A stretch of DNA of 64,000 nt from Cognatundibacterium oligocarboniphilum (GCF_013377855.1 NZ_JABXYJ010000004.1:248001-312000); one strand, 5' to 3'; positions 9,116 through 18,188 are shown, numbered from the stretch's first letter. The notes: generated by a model from the sequence alone, not told the origin. Numbers and translations are program-made.

Positions 9116-9903
9116 GCGCTCCCCCCATCTTTGAGTGGCAGAGTCTTTGGTTCCGACTGAGCATAGGCACGAACGGCCAGAAGGGTTTCGCGTTGGCTGT
9201 ATTGGTAGTGGCCCTTACCACCAAATACCGCGGCATGGCGTGTGCGCATGTCATAGATGACTGCTTGGTTGGCCGAAGGTTGGTCGAACGTTTTGCCAAA
9301 TCCCAATTCCGACAACTCTGCTACGCTGATTGGCTCGGCGGTCAGATGTACCAACTTCAAGTCTGCTTGCAGCGCCGTTTGAATGTCCCTCCACAAATTG
9401 ACCATTGGATAGAACTGAAAAATACCACGGCTGTCGATAGACTGCAGATTGTTGTCGTTCAAAAAATCAAAGATCACATTCTTGCGCAGACCGGGGCCGA
9501 CAAGACCGGGGAGCCGTACAATCAGGTGCCTGGGAAAGTGACTCTCAATAAATTTCTCAAGCAAACGCCGATGTAGACCATAGGCATGCAAACCTTCCTC
9601 GTCAACCGAGGTATCCTCATCAACGCCGATAGGGTATTTGAAGACATCGACGGTGCTGATCAGAACGAAGGTGTTGCAGGTGACGGTCTTGAGGTGCGCG
9701 ATCAGCCTGTGGATGTTTTGACTGTCGGCAAGCGGATCCCGATTGGCAATCCATTTTTGTGCTGGGGCAGCAGCGCAAACAACCGTATCAAAAACATTAC
9801 CTTCAATAGCGCTTATAGTCCTAGAGCGATAAGTTACTCCAAAATCTGTTTGACTTAACAGAGTACCCCCAACAAAACCCGTGTAACCAATTAGTGCATT
9901 CAT
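9112..9903 (-). CDS. NAD-dependent epimerase/dehydratase-like protein (SDR fold)
   Basis: The 263-residue protein starts with a short Rossmann motif GYTGFVGG (about 6-13), has VLISTVDVF near residue 82 and an active-site-like YGLHRRLLEK (Tyr and Lys four apart) near residue 110, the extended-SDR arrangement. The first glycine motif is compact and the protein is shorter than usual sugar-nucleotide epimerases (about 310-340), so it may be a reductase or a divergent epimerase. It overlaps the isomerase-like gene by 4 bp and follows the large membrane protein by 14 bp. The role in sugar synthesis is inferred from fold and context. Confidence 0.68.
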   Translation of the reverse strand: MNALIGYTGFVGGTLLSQTDFGVTYRSRTISAIEGNVFDTVVCAAAPAQKWIANRDPLADSQNIHRLIAHLKTVTCNTFVLISTVDVFKYPIGVDEDTSVDEEGLHAYGLHRRLLEKFIESHFPRHLIVRLPGLVGPGLRKNVIFDFLNDNNLQSIDSRGIFQFYPMVNLWRDIQTALQADLKLVHLTAEPISVAELSELGFGKTFDQPSANQAVIYDMRTRHAAVFGGKGHYQYSQRETLLAVRAYAQSEPKTLPLKDGGSA

Positions 9904-9917
9904 TGCTACTCTCTTTA

Positions 9918-11480
9918 TTATTTTGGTGTGGCGAATACATAGCCATTACCTGAATCGTGAAATATGTAATTTTCTTGAATAAATCGATTAATGGCCGGTA
10001 AACGATCACGCATGTGCCGACCATAAATATTCATAGACCAGAAGGGTGAGTCGTAGACGATAAGCCCAGGTGGATTATTTCTTAATTCGTTTAATACAGA
10101 AGCCTCGTCATTCTTTGATATATACACGGCATATGTGTATTTGGTGCAATAAGTTTTTTTTAATAGCAGCGAGAATACTCCTTCGTTTGACCACAAGAAC
10201 ACGCAATCAAAATTATATCGATTTGCTGCGTCTATCCCATAATGTTTACCATCAATCAACACTTGATCAGGCAATGGATGAACTAATTGTCTAGCCTTAT
10301 TAAGATCAGAGACAATCGAATTAGAAAATATTATTATTAATAATAATTCGACGCCCCAAATAATCCTTTTATCTGATCTACTGAGCACTGCGTAGGTTCT
10401 ATTTACATAACTGAACAACTGAGCTAGATGTTCATTCACTCCACGGACCATGTCTGATTTTGGTGGCATTAAGATTAGCAAAAAAAACGAAGGCCAAACA
10501 AAGTAATAGCTAGTTGGAAATCCTGGCAAACTGTACATCTTGGTGAGAAAAACCAATTGAATAAAGATGAGCCCCAACGCAATAGGTAGCAATCTTTGTT
10601 TTCCCTGATGAGTTGACTTTATGATGGCATGAAATATAACAACTAGCGAAAAAATCAGCATTGCTAATGCGCCAGGCAATGCTGGCAGTTTATACTTAAA
10701 AGCTAAAAACCAGACGTCTTGAGTATTTTTTAACCAATAAACAATGTTGTGATAATTATCTAGAAGTGAGCCAAAGATCGTTGATTGCGAAACAATCACC
10801 AACGTGGCGATGTAGCCAAGAGCAATAGCGAACGCGGAGGCTCCGTTTCTCTGAAAAAGCAGCGTCACTGCATAAATTATTACCCATATTGCAGACAAAA
10901 TACCACGATCGTAGCTCCAATAAAAAGACATAGCGGCAAATGCACCTGATGCAATCATATGGAAATAGGCACTTGATACACTGCGGCAATACAAAGCCCT
11001 TGCACCGACCCAAAGACTAAGAAGTAAGAATAGATCCCGAGTTCCTAAAAAAGCTTGTTGTTTTTTTAGTGGATCATCCCCTGTGGCGATAGCCATCCAA
11101 AGAAACAATACGTAGAACAATAGACCCCATACTATTTTCTCTGACTGCTCCCTTAGCATGATGCGAGACAAATCTATATACAAAACCCAACATAAGGCTA
11201 CCGCGAGAATATTTAAAAAACGAGTCCAGATCAATAGATGACTATCACTTGCAATCACGCTCGCTAAAATTGATGGCAAATAATCCATTGCCCCATGTAT
11301 CAACATTGGAAAAACAGATATTCCGGAGTAGTAACTACGAATGGCATGGAGATTACCAATGTATTCACCCTCGTGGAACCCGTCGGTTAATGGCTTGGTT
11401 AAGTTAACATCGAATGCCAGTCCAATCGGAAATAATATAAAGACAAAAACAAATATCAGTTTTTTGGTGAATTGGGTCAC
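9918..11480 (-). CDS. Multi-pass membrane protein, probable GT-C-type glycosyltransferase
   Basis: The 520-residue protein has about ten to eleven hydrophobic helices between residues 8 and 410 and a hydrophilic C-terminal part of about 110 residues, likely periplasmic. After the first helix comes DGFHEGEYIGNL, an acidic loop like the catalytic loop of GT-C enzymes that take sugars from polyprenyl phosphate. No named family is recognised with certainty; alternatives are an O-antigen polymerase or a general membrane protein. The gene is markedly A+T-richer than all others here, a sign of transfer. It abuts the oxidoreductase gene upstream without a gap. Confidence 0.6.
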   Translation of the reverse strand: MTQFTKKLIFVFVFILFPIGLAFDVNLTKPLTDGFHEGEYIGNLHAIRSYYSGISVFPMLIHGAMDYLPSILASVIASDSHLLIWTRFLNILAVALCWVLYIDLSRIMLREQSEKIVWGLLFYVLFLWMAIATGDDPLKKQQAFLGTRDLFLLLSLWVGARALYCRSVSSAYFHMIASGAFAAMSFYWSYDRGILSAIWVIIYAVTLLFQRNGASAFAIALGYIATLVIVSQSTIFGSLLDNYHNIVYWLKNTQDVWFLAFKYKLPALPGALAMLIFSLVVIFHAIIKSTHQGKQRLLPIALGLIFIQLVFLTKMYSLPGFPTSYYFVWPSFFLLILMPPKSDMVRGVNEHLAQLFSYVNRTYAVLSRSDKRIIWGVELLLIIIFSNSIVSDLNKARQLVHPLPDQVLIDGKHYGIDAANRYNFDCVFLWSNEGVFSLLLKKTYCTKYTYAVYISKNDEASVLNELRNNPPGLIVYDSPFWSMNIYGRHMRDRLPAINRFIQENYIFHDSGNGYVFATPK

Positions 11481-12605
11481 TTAAAGACTTTCATTTTCTA
11501 ATTTCGTTAGTACATCATAAATATTATCAATCTTCCCGCCCAATACCGAATAACACCCCGGCAATTCCGGATGCTTCTCAAATAAAATAGGTCGCCCGTC
11601 ATCCCCTTCGTTTTTCACCAAAATGGTTTTCACTTCAAACAAAGATTCGACATATTTAGCATCCAGTACGGCAGGCAGATAGCGACCCACATCACGTACC
11701 ATACGGTCAACCCGCGTCGCTTGGTCATAGTTGGTTAATTTTTGGTAAGGATCTATTCCTTGTGCATCATTCCAGTGCAGATGCGGCGTGTAACGCACAT
11801 GGGACAGAGTGTGCAGACCACGCGCTGGAAACGGCATCATCGAAAAGAACGGACCATCCATTACCGTGATACCCAGCCCCTTCAGTGCGGGCGGAGCCTG
11901 CATCAACGCCATCTCAGTTATTTCCTGTTTCAGCCGGGTTTGGGTACCAGGAAAATCGCCCTTGAATTGGTTCAACCCACTGTAAGTGCAGTTAAAGATG
12001 AAGCGGCTGGTGTAAAGCTCCTCATAGCCTTGTTCGGGGGCGGCTGTCACCTGTAGCCCGCCATGTGGGCCATTAGCTATAGCCGTCACCCGAGTTTGCA
12101 AACGCGTCTGAATGCCGCATGCCTTCAATTCCGCAGCAACCCAACTGGCCAGCTCGGTTGTATCAAAGGCGTACTCTTCAACCAGAAAGACAGCTTCAAT
12201 CAGGCGCGGCTCAAACAAAGCCGCTTGTGCGGGTGCTGCGGGTTGAATTTTGGCACCAATTTCATGACAAAAGCGTTCAAACTGCCGGGCGGTGACTTTG
12301 GAGTTGCGCCGGGCGATGGCGTATAGCTTGGTGAAGTCCTGTTTGACTGCATTCGGCCAGTCACGCACAAACTTGGGTAGATTAACTCGGCTGCGGTAGG
12401 CCGTGGTGAAGCTACGTGGGTAATGGTAGCCGTTGTGTACGCGGGCCTGGTTGTTGTAGGACGCACGCTTTAATAAAGCTGGCTCACGCTCGATCAACAT
12501 AATGCGTTTGAACCCGCGTTCCTTGGTCAGGTAAATGGCAATGGCAGCACCGTAAAAGCCACCACCGATGATGATTGCATCTTGTTGGGCGGTGGCGCCA
12601 CTCAT
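11481..12605 (-). CDS. FAD-dependent oxidoreductase (DAO family)
   Basis: The 374-residue protein has an N-terminal dinucleotide-binding motif IIIGGGFYGAAIA (11-23) followed by LIEREPALLKRAS, the ADP-ribose-binding edge of D-amino-acid-oxidase-like flavoproteins, and a C-terminal FAD segment GCYSVLGGKIDNIYDV. Relatives oxidise amines, amino acids or polyols. Inside a sugar cluster it could oxidise a sugar or amino-sugar intermediate, which is inference. It overlaps the upstream glycosyltransferase by 4 bp and abuts the membrane gene downstream. Confidence 0.72.
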   Translation of the reverse strand: MSGATAQQDAIIIGGGFYGAAIAIYLTKERGFKRIMLIEREPALLKRASYNNQARVHNGYHYPRSFTTAYRSRVNLPKFVRDWPNAVKQDFTKLYAIARRNSKVTARQFERFCHEIGAKIQPAAPAQAALFEPRLIEAVFLVEEYAFDTTELASWVAAELKACGIQTRLQTRVTAIANGPHGGLQVTAAPEQGYEELYTSRFIFNCTYSGLNQFKGDFPGTQTRLKQEITEMALMQAPPALKGLGITVMDGPFFSMMPFPARGLHTLSHVRYTPHLHWNDAQGIDPYQKLTNYDQATRVDRMVRDVGRYLPAVLDAKYVESLFEVKTILVKNEGDDGRPILFEKHPELPGCYSVLGGKIDNIYDVLTKLENESL

Positions 12606-13639
12606 TTTGGCACGCGTTCAAGGCCAACGCCCATAAGCCCATTAGGCGCAATTGATTTTGCGGCGACTTCTTCGATATTGAGCTTTTCGTGCCGGGTCAT
12701 GCGGGCGCTAGTGAACTCTTGCCCCACATGGTAGAGCGGACCTTCGTTCGACAGACTAACCATATTGACGATATATTCGCCAAGAACCAGCAACACCATT
12801 GAGATCAGAAAGAACATGCCGGACTGCTGGAGCGACAGACTCACCCAACCGGGCGCCACATCCGACTTAAACAAACCAACAGCCACCACATAAAACGAAT
12901 ACAGCAGGTTGGCGAACGCGCCGAACATGGACAGCATGGTGACCAAGCGCATGGGCGCACGTGTGGTTGACACAAGTAGCCTCATGCCCCGATCCACGCT
13001 TTCCCACAAGCGCTTGGGCTGCTCTGTTTTGGGTGGCGCGCTGTAGTCAAGGTTGCTTTGCGCAAAACCGCCAGTGGCCGGCAAATGACGGTAGCTTACG
13101 GCGGGTTGTGGGTGCTGCAGAATGAAGTTAACCACGCGTTTGCTCAGCACCCGATATTGCGGTGCCTCCTTGGCAAGGTGAATGCCATTCAAGCGCTTGT
13201 AGAGGCTGTTAAAAGTCGCATACGCAACACGGTATGCCAGACTTTGCGGTGATTTTTGCGCATTGCTGGCAAAAACGACCTCGACACCACTGACTGCCTT
13301 GTCCAGCATCGTCGGTAAAAAGTTGACATCGTCTTCCAAGGGATTAATCACAGCGACAAAGTCGCCTAGGGCGTTTTCCAAGCCGACCCAGGACGCGGTG
13401 TCAGCATCGACCTCTTTGGTCAGGGCGTACACCTGCAAATTGGCGAACCCCTGCTCACCCGTGAGCACTTTCAAAACGGCAACGCTGTCGTCGTTTGAGG
13501 CGTTGTCCACAATGATAAGTTCGTAGTCGCTGACCAGCCCGGCCAAACCGACCTCGGCATCTTTAAGTATTTTTTCAAGCTGAGTGGCTTGGTTACGCAT
13601 TACCAAAACAACAGACAAGAAAACCGGAAACAATGCCAT
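12602..13639 (-). CDS. Family 2 glycosyltransferase with C-terminal membrane helices (GtrB/ArnC-like)
   Basis: The 345-residue protein is the promoter-proximal gene of the cluster. Its N-terminal GT-A domain begins SVVLVMRNQATQLEKIL and has YELIIVDNASNDDSV near residue 38; the metal motif region reads VAVINPLEDDV. Two hydrophobic helices near residues 230-255 and 270-292 fit the membrane anchor of bactoprenol-phosphate glycosyltransferases. The ATG at 13637-13639 has AAAGG upstream. It probably makes a lipid-linked sugar for the GT-C-like protein. Sequence similarity to the other GT2 protein in the cluster is low, so they are not duplicates. Confidence 0.72.
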   Translation of the reverse strand: MALFPVFLSVVLVMRNQATQLEKILKDAEVGLAGLVSDYELIIVDNASNDDSVAVLKVLTGEQGFANLQVYALTKEVDADTASWVGLENALGDFVAVINPLEDDVNFLPTMLDKAVSGVEVVFASNAQKSPQSLAYRVAYATFNSLYKRLNGIHLAKEAPQYRVLSKRVVNFILQHPQPAVSYRHLPATGGFAQSNLDYSAPPKTEQPKRLWESVDRGMRLLVSTTRAPMRLVTMLSMFGAFANLLYSFYVVAVGLFKSDVAPGWVSLSLQQSGMFFLISMVLLVLGEYIVNMVSLSNEGPLYHVGQEFTSARMTRHEKLNIEEVAAKSIAPNGLMGVGLERVPK

Positions 13640-13694
13640 TAAAACCTTTCTTATTACTATTATTTTCCAACTTGAGTGAATTGTTGAGTTGCAA

Positions 13695-13703
13695 ATTTTA
13701 CCA
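13695..13703 (-). promoter_or_regulatory. Possible extended -10 promoter of the glycan cluster
   Basis: Read on the minus strand, TGGTAAAAT is an extended -10 element about 56 bp before the first gene of the operon, in a very A+T-rich tract. No good -35 hexamer is seen, so this is a suggestion only. Confidence 0.3.
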
Positions 13704-13962
13704 CGAAGTCAAAAAAATTTTAAGTAAATTTAAAAAGCATCCGTAAATAAACGATAATTCGTTTCCATATGCGATTCCGATGACTGTGCTTTGAGGCGAG
13801 ATGACAAAAGCGAATCACGGGAAATCACAGATATTTTTTTGGGAGCTGCGTGCAGCCAGTAATTCCAGTGCACCAACGTGTGCCAGACCAACCTTACCAA
13901 AGCAGAGTTGGTGGTGGGCGCAAACCAAAAGAACCACAACTACTCTTAGAAAGCATCGTCTA

Positions 13963-14340
13963 AATGCTGCCAACCGGATTACCTACCCCATCCACTGCCA
14001 CATGAATCTTGCTGGTTAATCCGTTACGCGAACGACCTATGGCTTGCCGACCTGTTTTTTGGGTGTCGGCTGAATGTAGATGAACTCGCACAATTGTGCT
14101 GTCTACCATCAATAATTTCATATCCCTGCATGGCTGACTGCCTCAACGATGCTTTGCCATACACCCGTCTCGCCCCAACGTTTGAACCGGATGTACGTCG
14201 TTTGCCAACTCCCCAGTTCCACCGATAAATCCCGCCATGGTGAACTGGTGCGAACTATCCATAGAACAGCCTCAATAAATAAGCGGTTACTTGCTATGAC
14301 CAACCTTTATCTCCCGCCTTATCAGGCAACAAGGACGCTA
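13963..14340 (-). pseudogene. Decayed IS5-family transposase fragment
   Basis: Read on the minus strand, three pieces in different frames give parts of an IS5/IS427-type DDE transposase: LPDKAGDKGWS (about 14298-14335), then NRLFIEAVLWIVRTSSPWRD and WQTTYIRFKRWGETGVWQSI (14118-14303), then MKLLMVDSTIVRVHLHSADT and GRSRNGLTSKIHVAVDGVGN (13963-14110). The first DDE aspartate (MVDST) is present. Frameshifts lie near 14300 and 14115, and the C-terminal half is missing after 13963. No terminal inverted repeats were found. It marks the outer edge of the acquired cluster and cannot encode an active enzyme. Confidence 0.88.
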
Positions 14341-14862
14341 ATTTATGTCACTAGTCATCCCTTAATATCTTGCGTACTGCACTTATTTCGACATCTCAAA
14401 TTTCAAATACCGAATGTAAACACATTTTACTAAATTTAACAGTCCCCTTGCACAGACGGAAAAATATAATTCTACCTATCGTAAAATAAGTACGCAATCT
14501 GGTACGCAGCCAGTCGCCTGCACAGAATTTTTGGATGTCACAAAAAAGGATGCGTAAGCATCTGTAAATTAATCCCATGAAAGAGCATGTCAACTTGCCG
14601 ATATTTGGTTGCTTGAAGAATTAGAGCAATACGCACGATGGTTCTCTTTGGCTTAGAGGGTTTCCTGAACGTCTAGTATGCTTAGAAGGTACGCAGAGGC
14701 TCGGATACAGGCACTTTTTGCAATTGAAACACTTAATAACATAACATTTTTTTTAGTACACAAAATGACTGACGTTTTCAGAGAGTGTTTCTGGGTAAGG
14801 GTTTCATGGTGTTGTCTAGCTTCTGTATCGAAACCGTTTTTTGTGAATCACAAATATCCTGA
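14341..14862. other. Gene-free A+T-rich stretch
   Basis: Between the transposase remnant and the YciI-like gene no frame with family features, RNA gene or clear terminator is seen. Short frames at 14396-14593 (minus) and 14678-14881 (plus) have no ribosome-binding site and unnatural composition. It is probably eroded DNA left by insertion and deletion. Confidence 0.5.
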
Positions 14863-15159
14863 TCAGATCGGTGTGGACTGATCGGGAAATGCTTTTGACC
14901 AGTGCAGGATTTCAACGCTGGCACGCAATCCATGTTGCCAGAATGGGTCTGTGACGATGAGTGCATTGACTGCTGCTTTGCCTGCTGCCTCAACGATCCA
15001 GCAGGCTCCCAGAGGCGCCTGCTCTGGTTCGATACGCAGTGATCCTGCGACCCGGATTGACTGCTGATGCTGGCTGAGCCAGTCAAGATGGGCCGCCATG
15101 TGCTGCTGACGTACCGTCAGCTTATCCTGGTGGTCGTGAAATATCAGGATGAAGAGCAT
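14863..15159 (-). CDS. YciI-like domain protein
   Basis: YciI-like proteins are small ferredoxin-like alpha/beta barrels of unclear enzymatic role, often with a conserved His/Asp pair. The 98-residue product begins MLFILIFHDHQDKLTVRQQH and ends with the family pattern DPFWQHGLRASVEILHWSKAF; the acidic/His motif FHDH near the N-terminus is in place. A TTG one codon upstream is possible, but the ATG at 15157-15159 is preferred. It is divergent from the amidotransferase gene. Function in this organism is unknown. Confidence 0.82.
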   Translation of the reverse strand: MLFILIFHDHQDKLTVRQQHMAAHLDWLSQHQQSIRVAGSLRIEPEQAPLGACWIVEAAGKAAVNALIVTDPFWQHGLRASVEILHWSKAFPDQSTPI

Positions 15160-15249
15160 CAAAATCCCCGTGCAGGTCAGTACAGCATTTGATCATAAAG
15201 AAGTTTGCATATGTTAAGGTATGTGGATACCGATTTTTCTGTGTGCATC

Positions 15250-16029
15250 ATGTGTCAATTACTAGGAATGAATTGCAATACGCCGACCGATATCGTGTTC
15301 AGTTTCACGGGATTTGCGACGCGTGGCGGGTTGACGGACGAGCATAAAGACGGCTGGGGCATTGCTTTTTTTGAAGGCAGCGGCGTGCGCCTGTTCGTCG
15401 ATCACCAGCCGGCAATCAGCTCGCCGGTGGCAGAACTGATCAAGCATTACCCGATTCAGTCAAAGAATGTGATTGCGCATATCCGCAAGGCGACCCAGGG
15501 TGAAGTGACGTTGGAAAACTGTCATCCGTTCGTGCGTGAATGCTGGGGGCGTTACTGGGTTTTTGCGCATAATGGTGATCTGAAAAATTTTACTCCTGCG
15601 CTGGATGGCAGCTTTCTTCCGGTCGGCAGCACCGACAGTGAGCAGGCATTCTGCTATCTGCTGCAAAGCCTGCGCAGGCAGTTCGGCAACTGCCTGCCGG
15701 AAACCGGCGAACTGGCTGTTTTTTTGCAGAAAATCTGCGCTGAAATTGCCGCTTATGGCACATTCAATATGATGCTTTCGAACGGTGAGGCGTTGTTTGT
15801 GCATTGTTCCACCAGGCTGTATTACATCGTCCGTCAGTATCCGTTTACCACGGCCAGTCTGGCGGATGAACAGGTGACGGTCGATTTTTCCGAACTCACC
15901 ACACCACAGGATAAGGTCGCGGTGATTGTCACCGAACCCCTGACCAGCAACGAAATCTGGACGCCGTTTGTACCTGGTGAATTCCGGGTGTTTGTCGATG
16001 GCGATGTGCTGACTGCAGAGGCGTTATGA
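15250..16029 (+). CDS. Class II glutamine amidotransferase (YafJ-like)
   Basis: The Ntn-type glutamine amidotransferase domain hydrolyses glutamine to release ammonia, though YafJ-like stand-alone members have no settled partner. The ATG at 15250 places the catalytic Cys at position 2 (MCQLLGMNC), as needed after removal of Met; in-frame upstream codons would spoil this, so the shorter start is chosen. Further family marks are GGLTDEHKDGWGIAFFEG, the glutamine-binding AHIRKATQG and WVFAHNGDL. It is 259 residues, the normal length. Its stop overlaps the start of the LysR gene by 4 bp, suggesting joint expression. Confidence 0.9.
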   Translation: MCQLLGMNCNTPTDIVFSFTGFATRGGLTDEHKDGWGIAFFEGSGVRLFVDHQPAISSPVAELIKHYPIQSKNVIAHIRKATQGEVTLENCHPFVRECWGRYWVFAHNGDLKNFTPALDGSFLPVGSTDSEQAFCYLLQSLRRQFGNCLPETGELAVFLQKICAEIAAYGTFNMMLSNGEALFVHCSTRLYYIVRQYPFTTASLADEQVTVDFSELTTPQDKVAVIVTEPLTSNEIWTPFVPGEFRVFVDGDVLTAEAL

Positions 16030-16970
16030 GCCAACGTCGGGTTGATCAGCTTGATGCGAATCTGTTGCGCGTGCTGCACACTTTGCTGACGGAACGCAGT
16101 GTTACGCGTACTGCGATGAAACTCGGCCAGTCACAGCCGGCGGTGTCCAATATGCTCAAGCGTCTGCGCGACATTACCGGCGATGCGATTCTGGTGCGCG
16201 GTAAAAATGGCATGACGCCGACAGAACGCGGTAATGCATTGCTGGTGCTGGCCAGACAGGGATTAACCACGCTGGAAAGTATCGCCAGCCCGCCGCCGGC
16301 TTTTGTGGCCGCCAGCAGTCAGCGGGTATTCCATCTCGGCGCACCGGATTATCTGAGTGTTTTGCTGATTCCGAGGGTGATGGAAAAAGTCCGTGAACTG
16401 GCGCCGCAGGCGGGGCTGGTGGTGCATGCCCTGAGCGCCGGATTTGATTACGCCGCTGCACTGGAAAGCGGCGAGCTGGACTGCGTGATCGGCAACTGGC
16501 CGGACGCCCCGCAGCATCTGCACATCGCCCAGCTGTCGGAAGATGAGATCGTGTGCATGGTCAACCGCAGACATCCGGTGGTCAGCAAAGGCTTATCGCT
16601 CCGCCATTATCTGGATATGCCGCATCTGGCACCGACGCCCTACATGATGGGACACCGCAGCATCATTGACAGCACGCTGGCAGAGCAAGGCCTGAAGCGG
16701 CGGATACAGATGACGATTCCGTATTTTGGCATGGTGCCGTATGTGCTAGCAAAGACCGATCTGATTTTTACGACCAGCCGTAGTTTTGCGTTGCAGTGCG
16801 CGAAGGATTGGCCGATAGAAATTTTACCGGTACCGTTGGCGATGCCGTGCATGCAGTTCTTCATGTTGTGGCATGAACGGGTGCATGCGGCAGCGGAAGT
16901 GCAGTGGTTCCGACGGCTCATTGCCGAGGCTGCGGGCGAGGTGTTTTCTGGTGCGGGTCAATCACGCTGA
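16026..16970 (+). CDS. LysR-family transcriptional regulator
   Basis: The 314-residue protein has an N-terminal winged helix-turn-helix (about 8-67, LLTERSVTRTAMKLGQSQPA followed by VSNMLKRLR) and a C-terminal type 2 periplasmic-binding-like effector domain (about 92-300), the standard LysR layout. The helix-turn-helix resembles NodD/LinR-type members (LDANLLRVLHTLLTERSVT). It is coupled by a 4-bp overlap to the amidotransferase, and a bidirectional terminator follows. Its target genes and effector are not shown by the sequence. Confidence 0.9.
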   Translation: MSQRRVDQLDANLLRVLHTLLTERSVTRTAMKLGQSQPAVSNMLKRLRDITGDAILVRGKNGMTPTERGNALLVLARQGLTTLESIASPPPAFVAASSQRVFHLGAPDYLSVLLIPRVMEKVRELAPQAGLVVHALSAGFDYAAALESGELDCVIGNWPDAPQHLHIAQLSEDEIVCMVNRRHPVVSKGLSLRHYLDMPHLAPTPYMMGHRSIIDSTLAEQGLKRRIQMTIPYFGMVPYVLAKTDLIFTTSRSFALQCAKDWPIEILPVPLAMPCMQFFMLWHERVHAAAEVQWFRRLIAEAAGEVFSGAGQSR

Positions 16971-16987
16971 GAAGCGTGCTGTGGATT

Positions 16988-17029
16988 AAAAAACACCGCA
17001 TTTCCTGATGGAGCTTGCGGTGTTTTTTT
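16988..17029. terminator. Bidirectional rho-independent terminator
   Basis: ACACCGCA (16993-17000) pairs with TGCGGTGT (17016-17023), flanked by an A run and a T run. It lies between the convergent LysR gene and the BMP transporter operon and can serve both. Confidence 0.88.
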
Positions 17030-17048
17030 AAGGCGCAATGACGCTGGA

Positions 17049-18188
17049 TCAGCCGGGTATTTTGCCTTCCACGCCCTCGACGTAGAATTTGATTTCATGC
17101 AGGAATTTGTCGTCGGCGACAGCATCTTTGCCGAGGACTTCCTTACCGGTATTGTCCCTGATCGGACCTTTCCAGATCGGCGCGGTGCCATCGATCACAC
17201 CCTGACGGCGTTCAGCGATGAGCTTTTTCACATCATCCGACAGCGTGGTGTTGAAGGACTTCAGGTCGATCATGTTTTCTTTCAGACCCCACCAGGTCGA
17301 ACCGGATTTCCAGCTGCCATCCATCACTTCGCCGACGCGCTTGATGTAGTAACCGCTCCAGTCGATGGTCGAGGCAGCAACGTGTGCTTTCGGGCCGAAC
17401 TTGGTCATGTCGCTGTCCCAGCCAAACGCCAGCACACCTTTTTCTTCGGCAGTCTGCACGACGGCGGCGGAGTCGGTATTCTGCATCAGGACATCCACAC
17501 CCTGACCAACCAACGTAGTAGCCGCTTCGCGTTCCTTGCCCGGATCAAACCATTTGTTGACCCAGACCACTTTGGTCGTGGCTTTCGGATTCACAGAGCG
17601 GGCGCCGAGCGTGAAAGAGTTGATGTTGCGCAGCACTTCAGGAATCGGTACCGAAGCGACGACGCCGAGCTTGCCGGACTTGCTCAGTTTGCCGGCGGCG
17701 ACGCCTGCCAGATAAGCGCCTTCATAGGTGCGGACATCGTATTGCGCCAGATTGTCGGCAGTTTTGTAGCCGGTGGCGTGTTCAAATTTCACATCCGGAA
17801 AATCTTTGGCGACTTTCAGCATCGCTTCCATGTAGCCAAAAGTGGTGCCGAAAATAATCTTGTTGCCCTGCATTGCCAGATCGCGGATCACCCGTTCTGC
17901 ATCGGCGGCACTTTCCGGCACATTTTCGACGAAGGTGGTTTTCACCTTGTCGCCGAATTTCGCTTCCACCAGCTTGCGGGCGGCATTGTGCGCATAGGTC
18001 CAGCCTGCATCACCGACCGGGCCGACGTAGATAAAGCCGACCTTCAGCGGCTCGGCACTGGCAGCGCTGGCGCTGGTGGCTGCTGCGGGAGCTTCGGTTT
18101 TCGCTTCTTCCTTTTTACCGCAGGCGGCAAGGCCAAAGAAGGCCAGCGACAGCACGGCTGCCAGGGTTTTTCTGCGAGAAATTTTCAT
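17049..18188 (-). CDS. BMP-family substrate-binding lipoprotein of an ABC importer
   Basis: This is the extracytoplasmic solute receptor of a BMP/PnrA-type importer; known relatives bind nucleosides or purines. The 379-residue protein has a lipoprotein signal (MKISRRKTLAAVLSLAFFGL, then AAC with the modified Cys near residue 23), an Ala-rich linker and the BMP fold starting LKVGFIYVGPVGDAGWTYAH. The ATG at 18186-18188 has an excellent AGGAGG site 8 bp upstream; the long open frame before it runs into the permease gene and is not coding. It is the last gene of the four-gene operon. The substrate is inferred from family and from purine genes elsewhere in the window. Confidence 0.9.
   Translation of the reverse strand: MKISRRKTLAAVLSLAFFGLAACGKKEEAKTEAPAAATSASAASAEPLKVGFIYVGPVGDAGWTYAHNAARKLVEAKFGDKVKTTFVENVPESAADAERVIRDLAMQGNKIIFGTTFGYMEAMLKVAKDFPDVKFEHATGYKTADNLAQYDVRTYEGAYLAGVAAGKLSKSGKLGVVASVPIPEVLRNINSFTLGARSVNPKATTKVVWVNKWFDPGKEREAATTLVGQGVDVLMQNTDSAAVVQTAEEKGVLAFGWDSDMTKFGPKAHVAASTIDWSGYYIKRVGEVMDGSWKSGSTWWGLKENMIDLKSFNTTLSDDVKKLIAERRQGVIDGTAPIWKGPIRDNTGKEVLGKDAVADDKFLHEIKFYVEGVEGKIPG

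Noticed and set aside
13730-13939. Minus-strand frame of 69 codons beside the transposase remnant
   Set aside because: It does not continue the transposase pattern and shows no known family; it is likely chance in eroded DNA.
14396-14881. Short frames in the gene-free stretch
   Set aside because: No ribosome-binding sites, low-complexity translation and no family marks.
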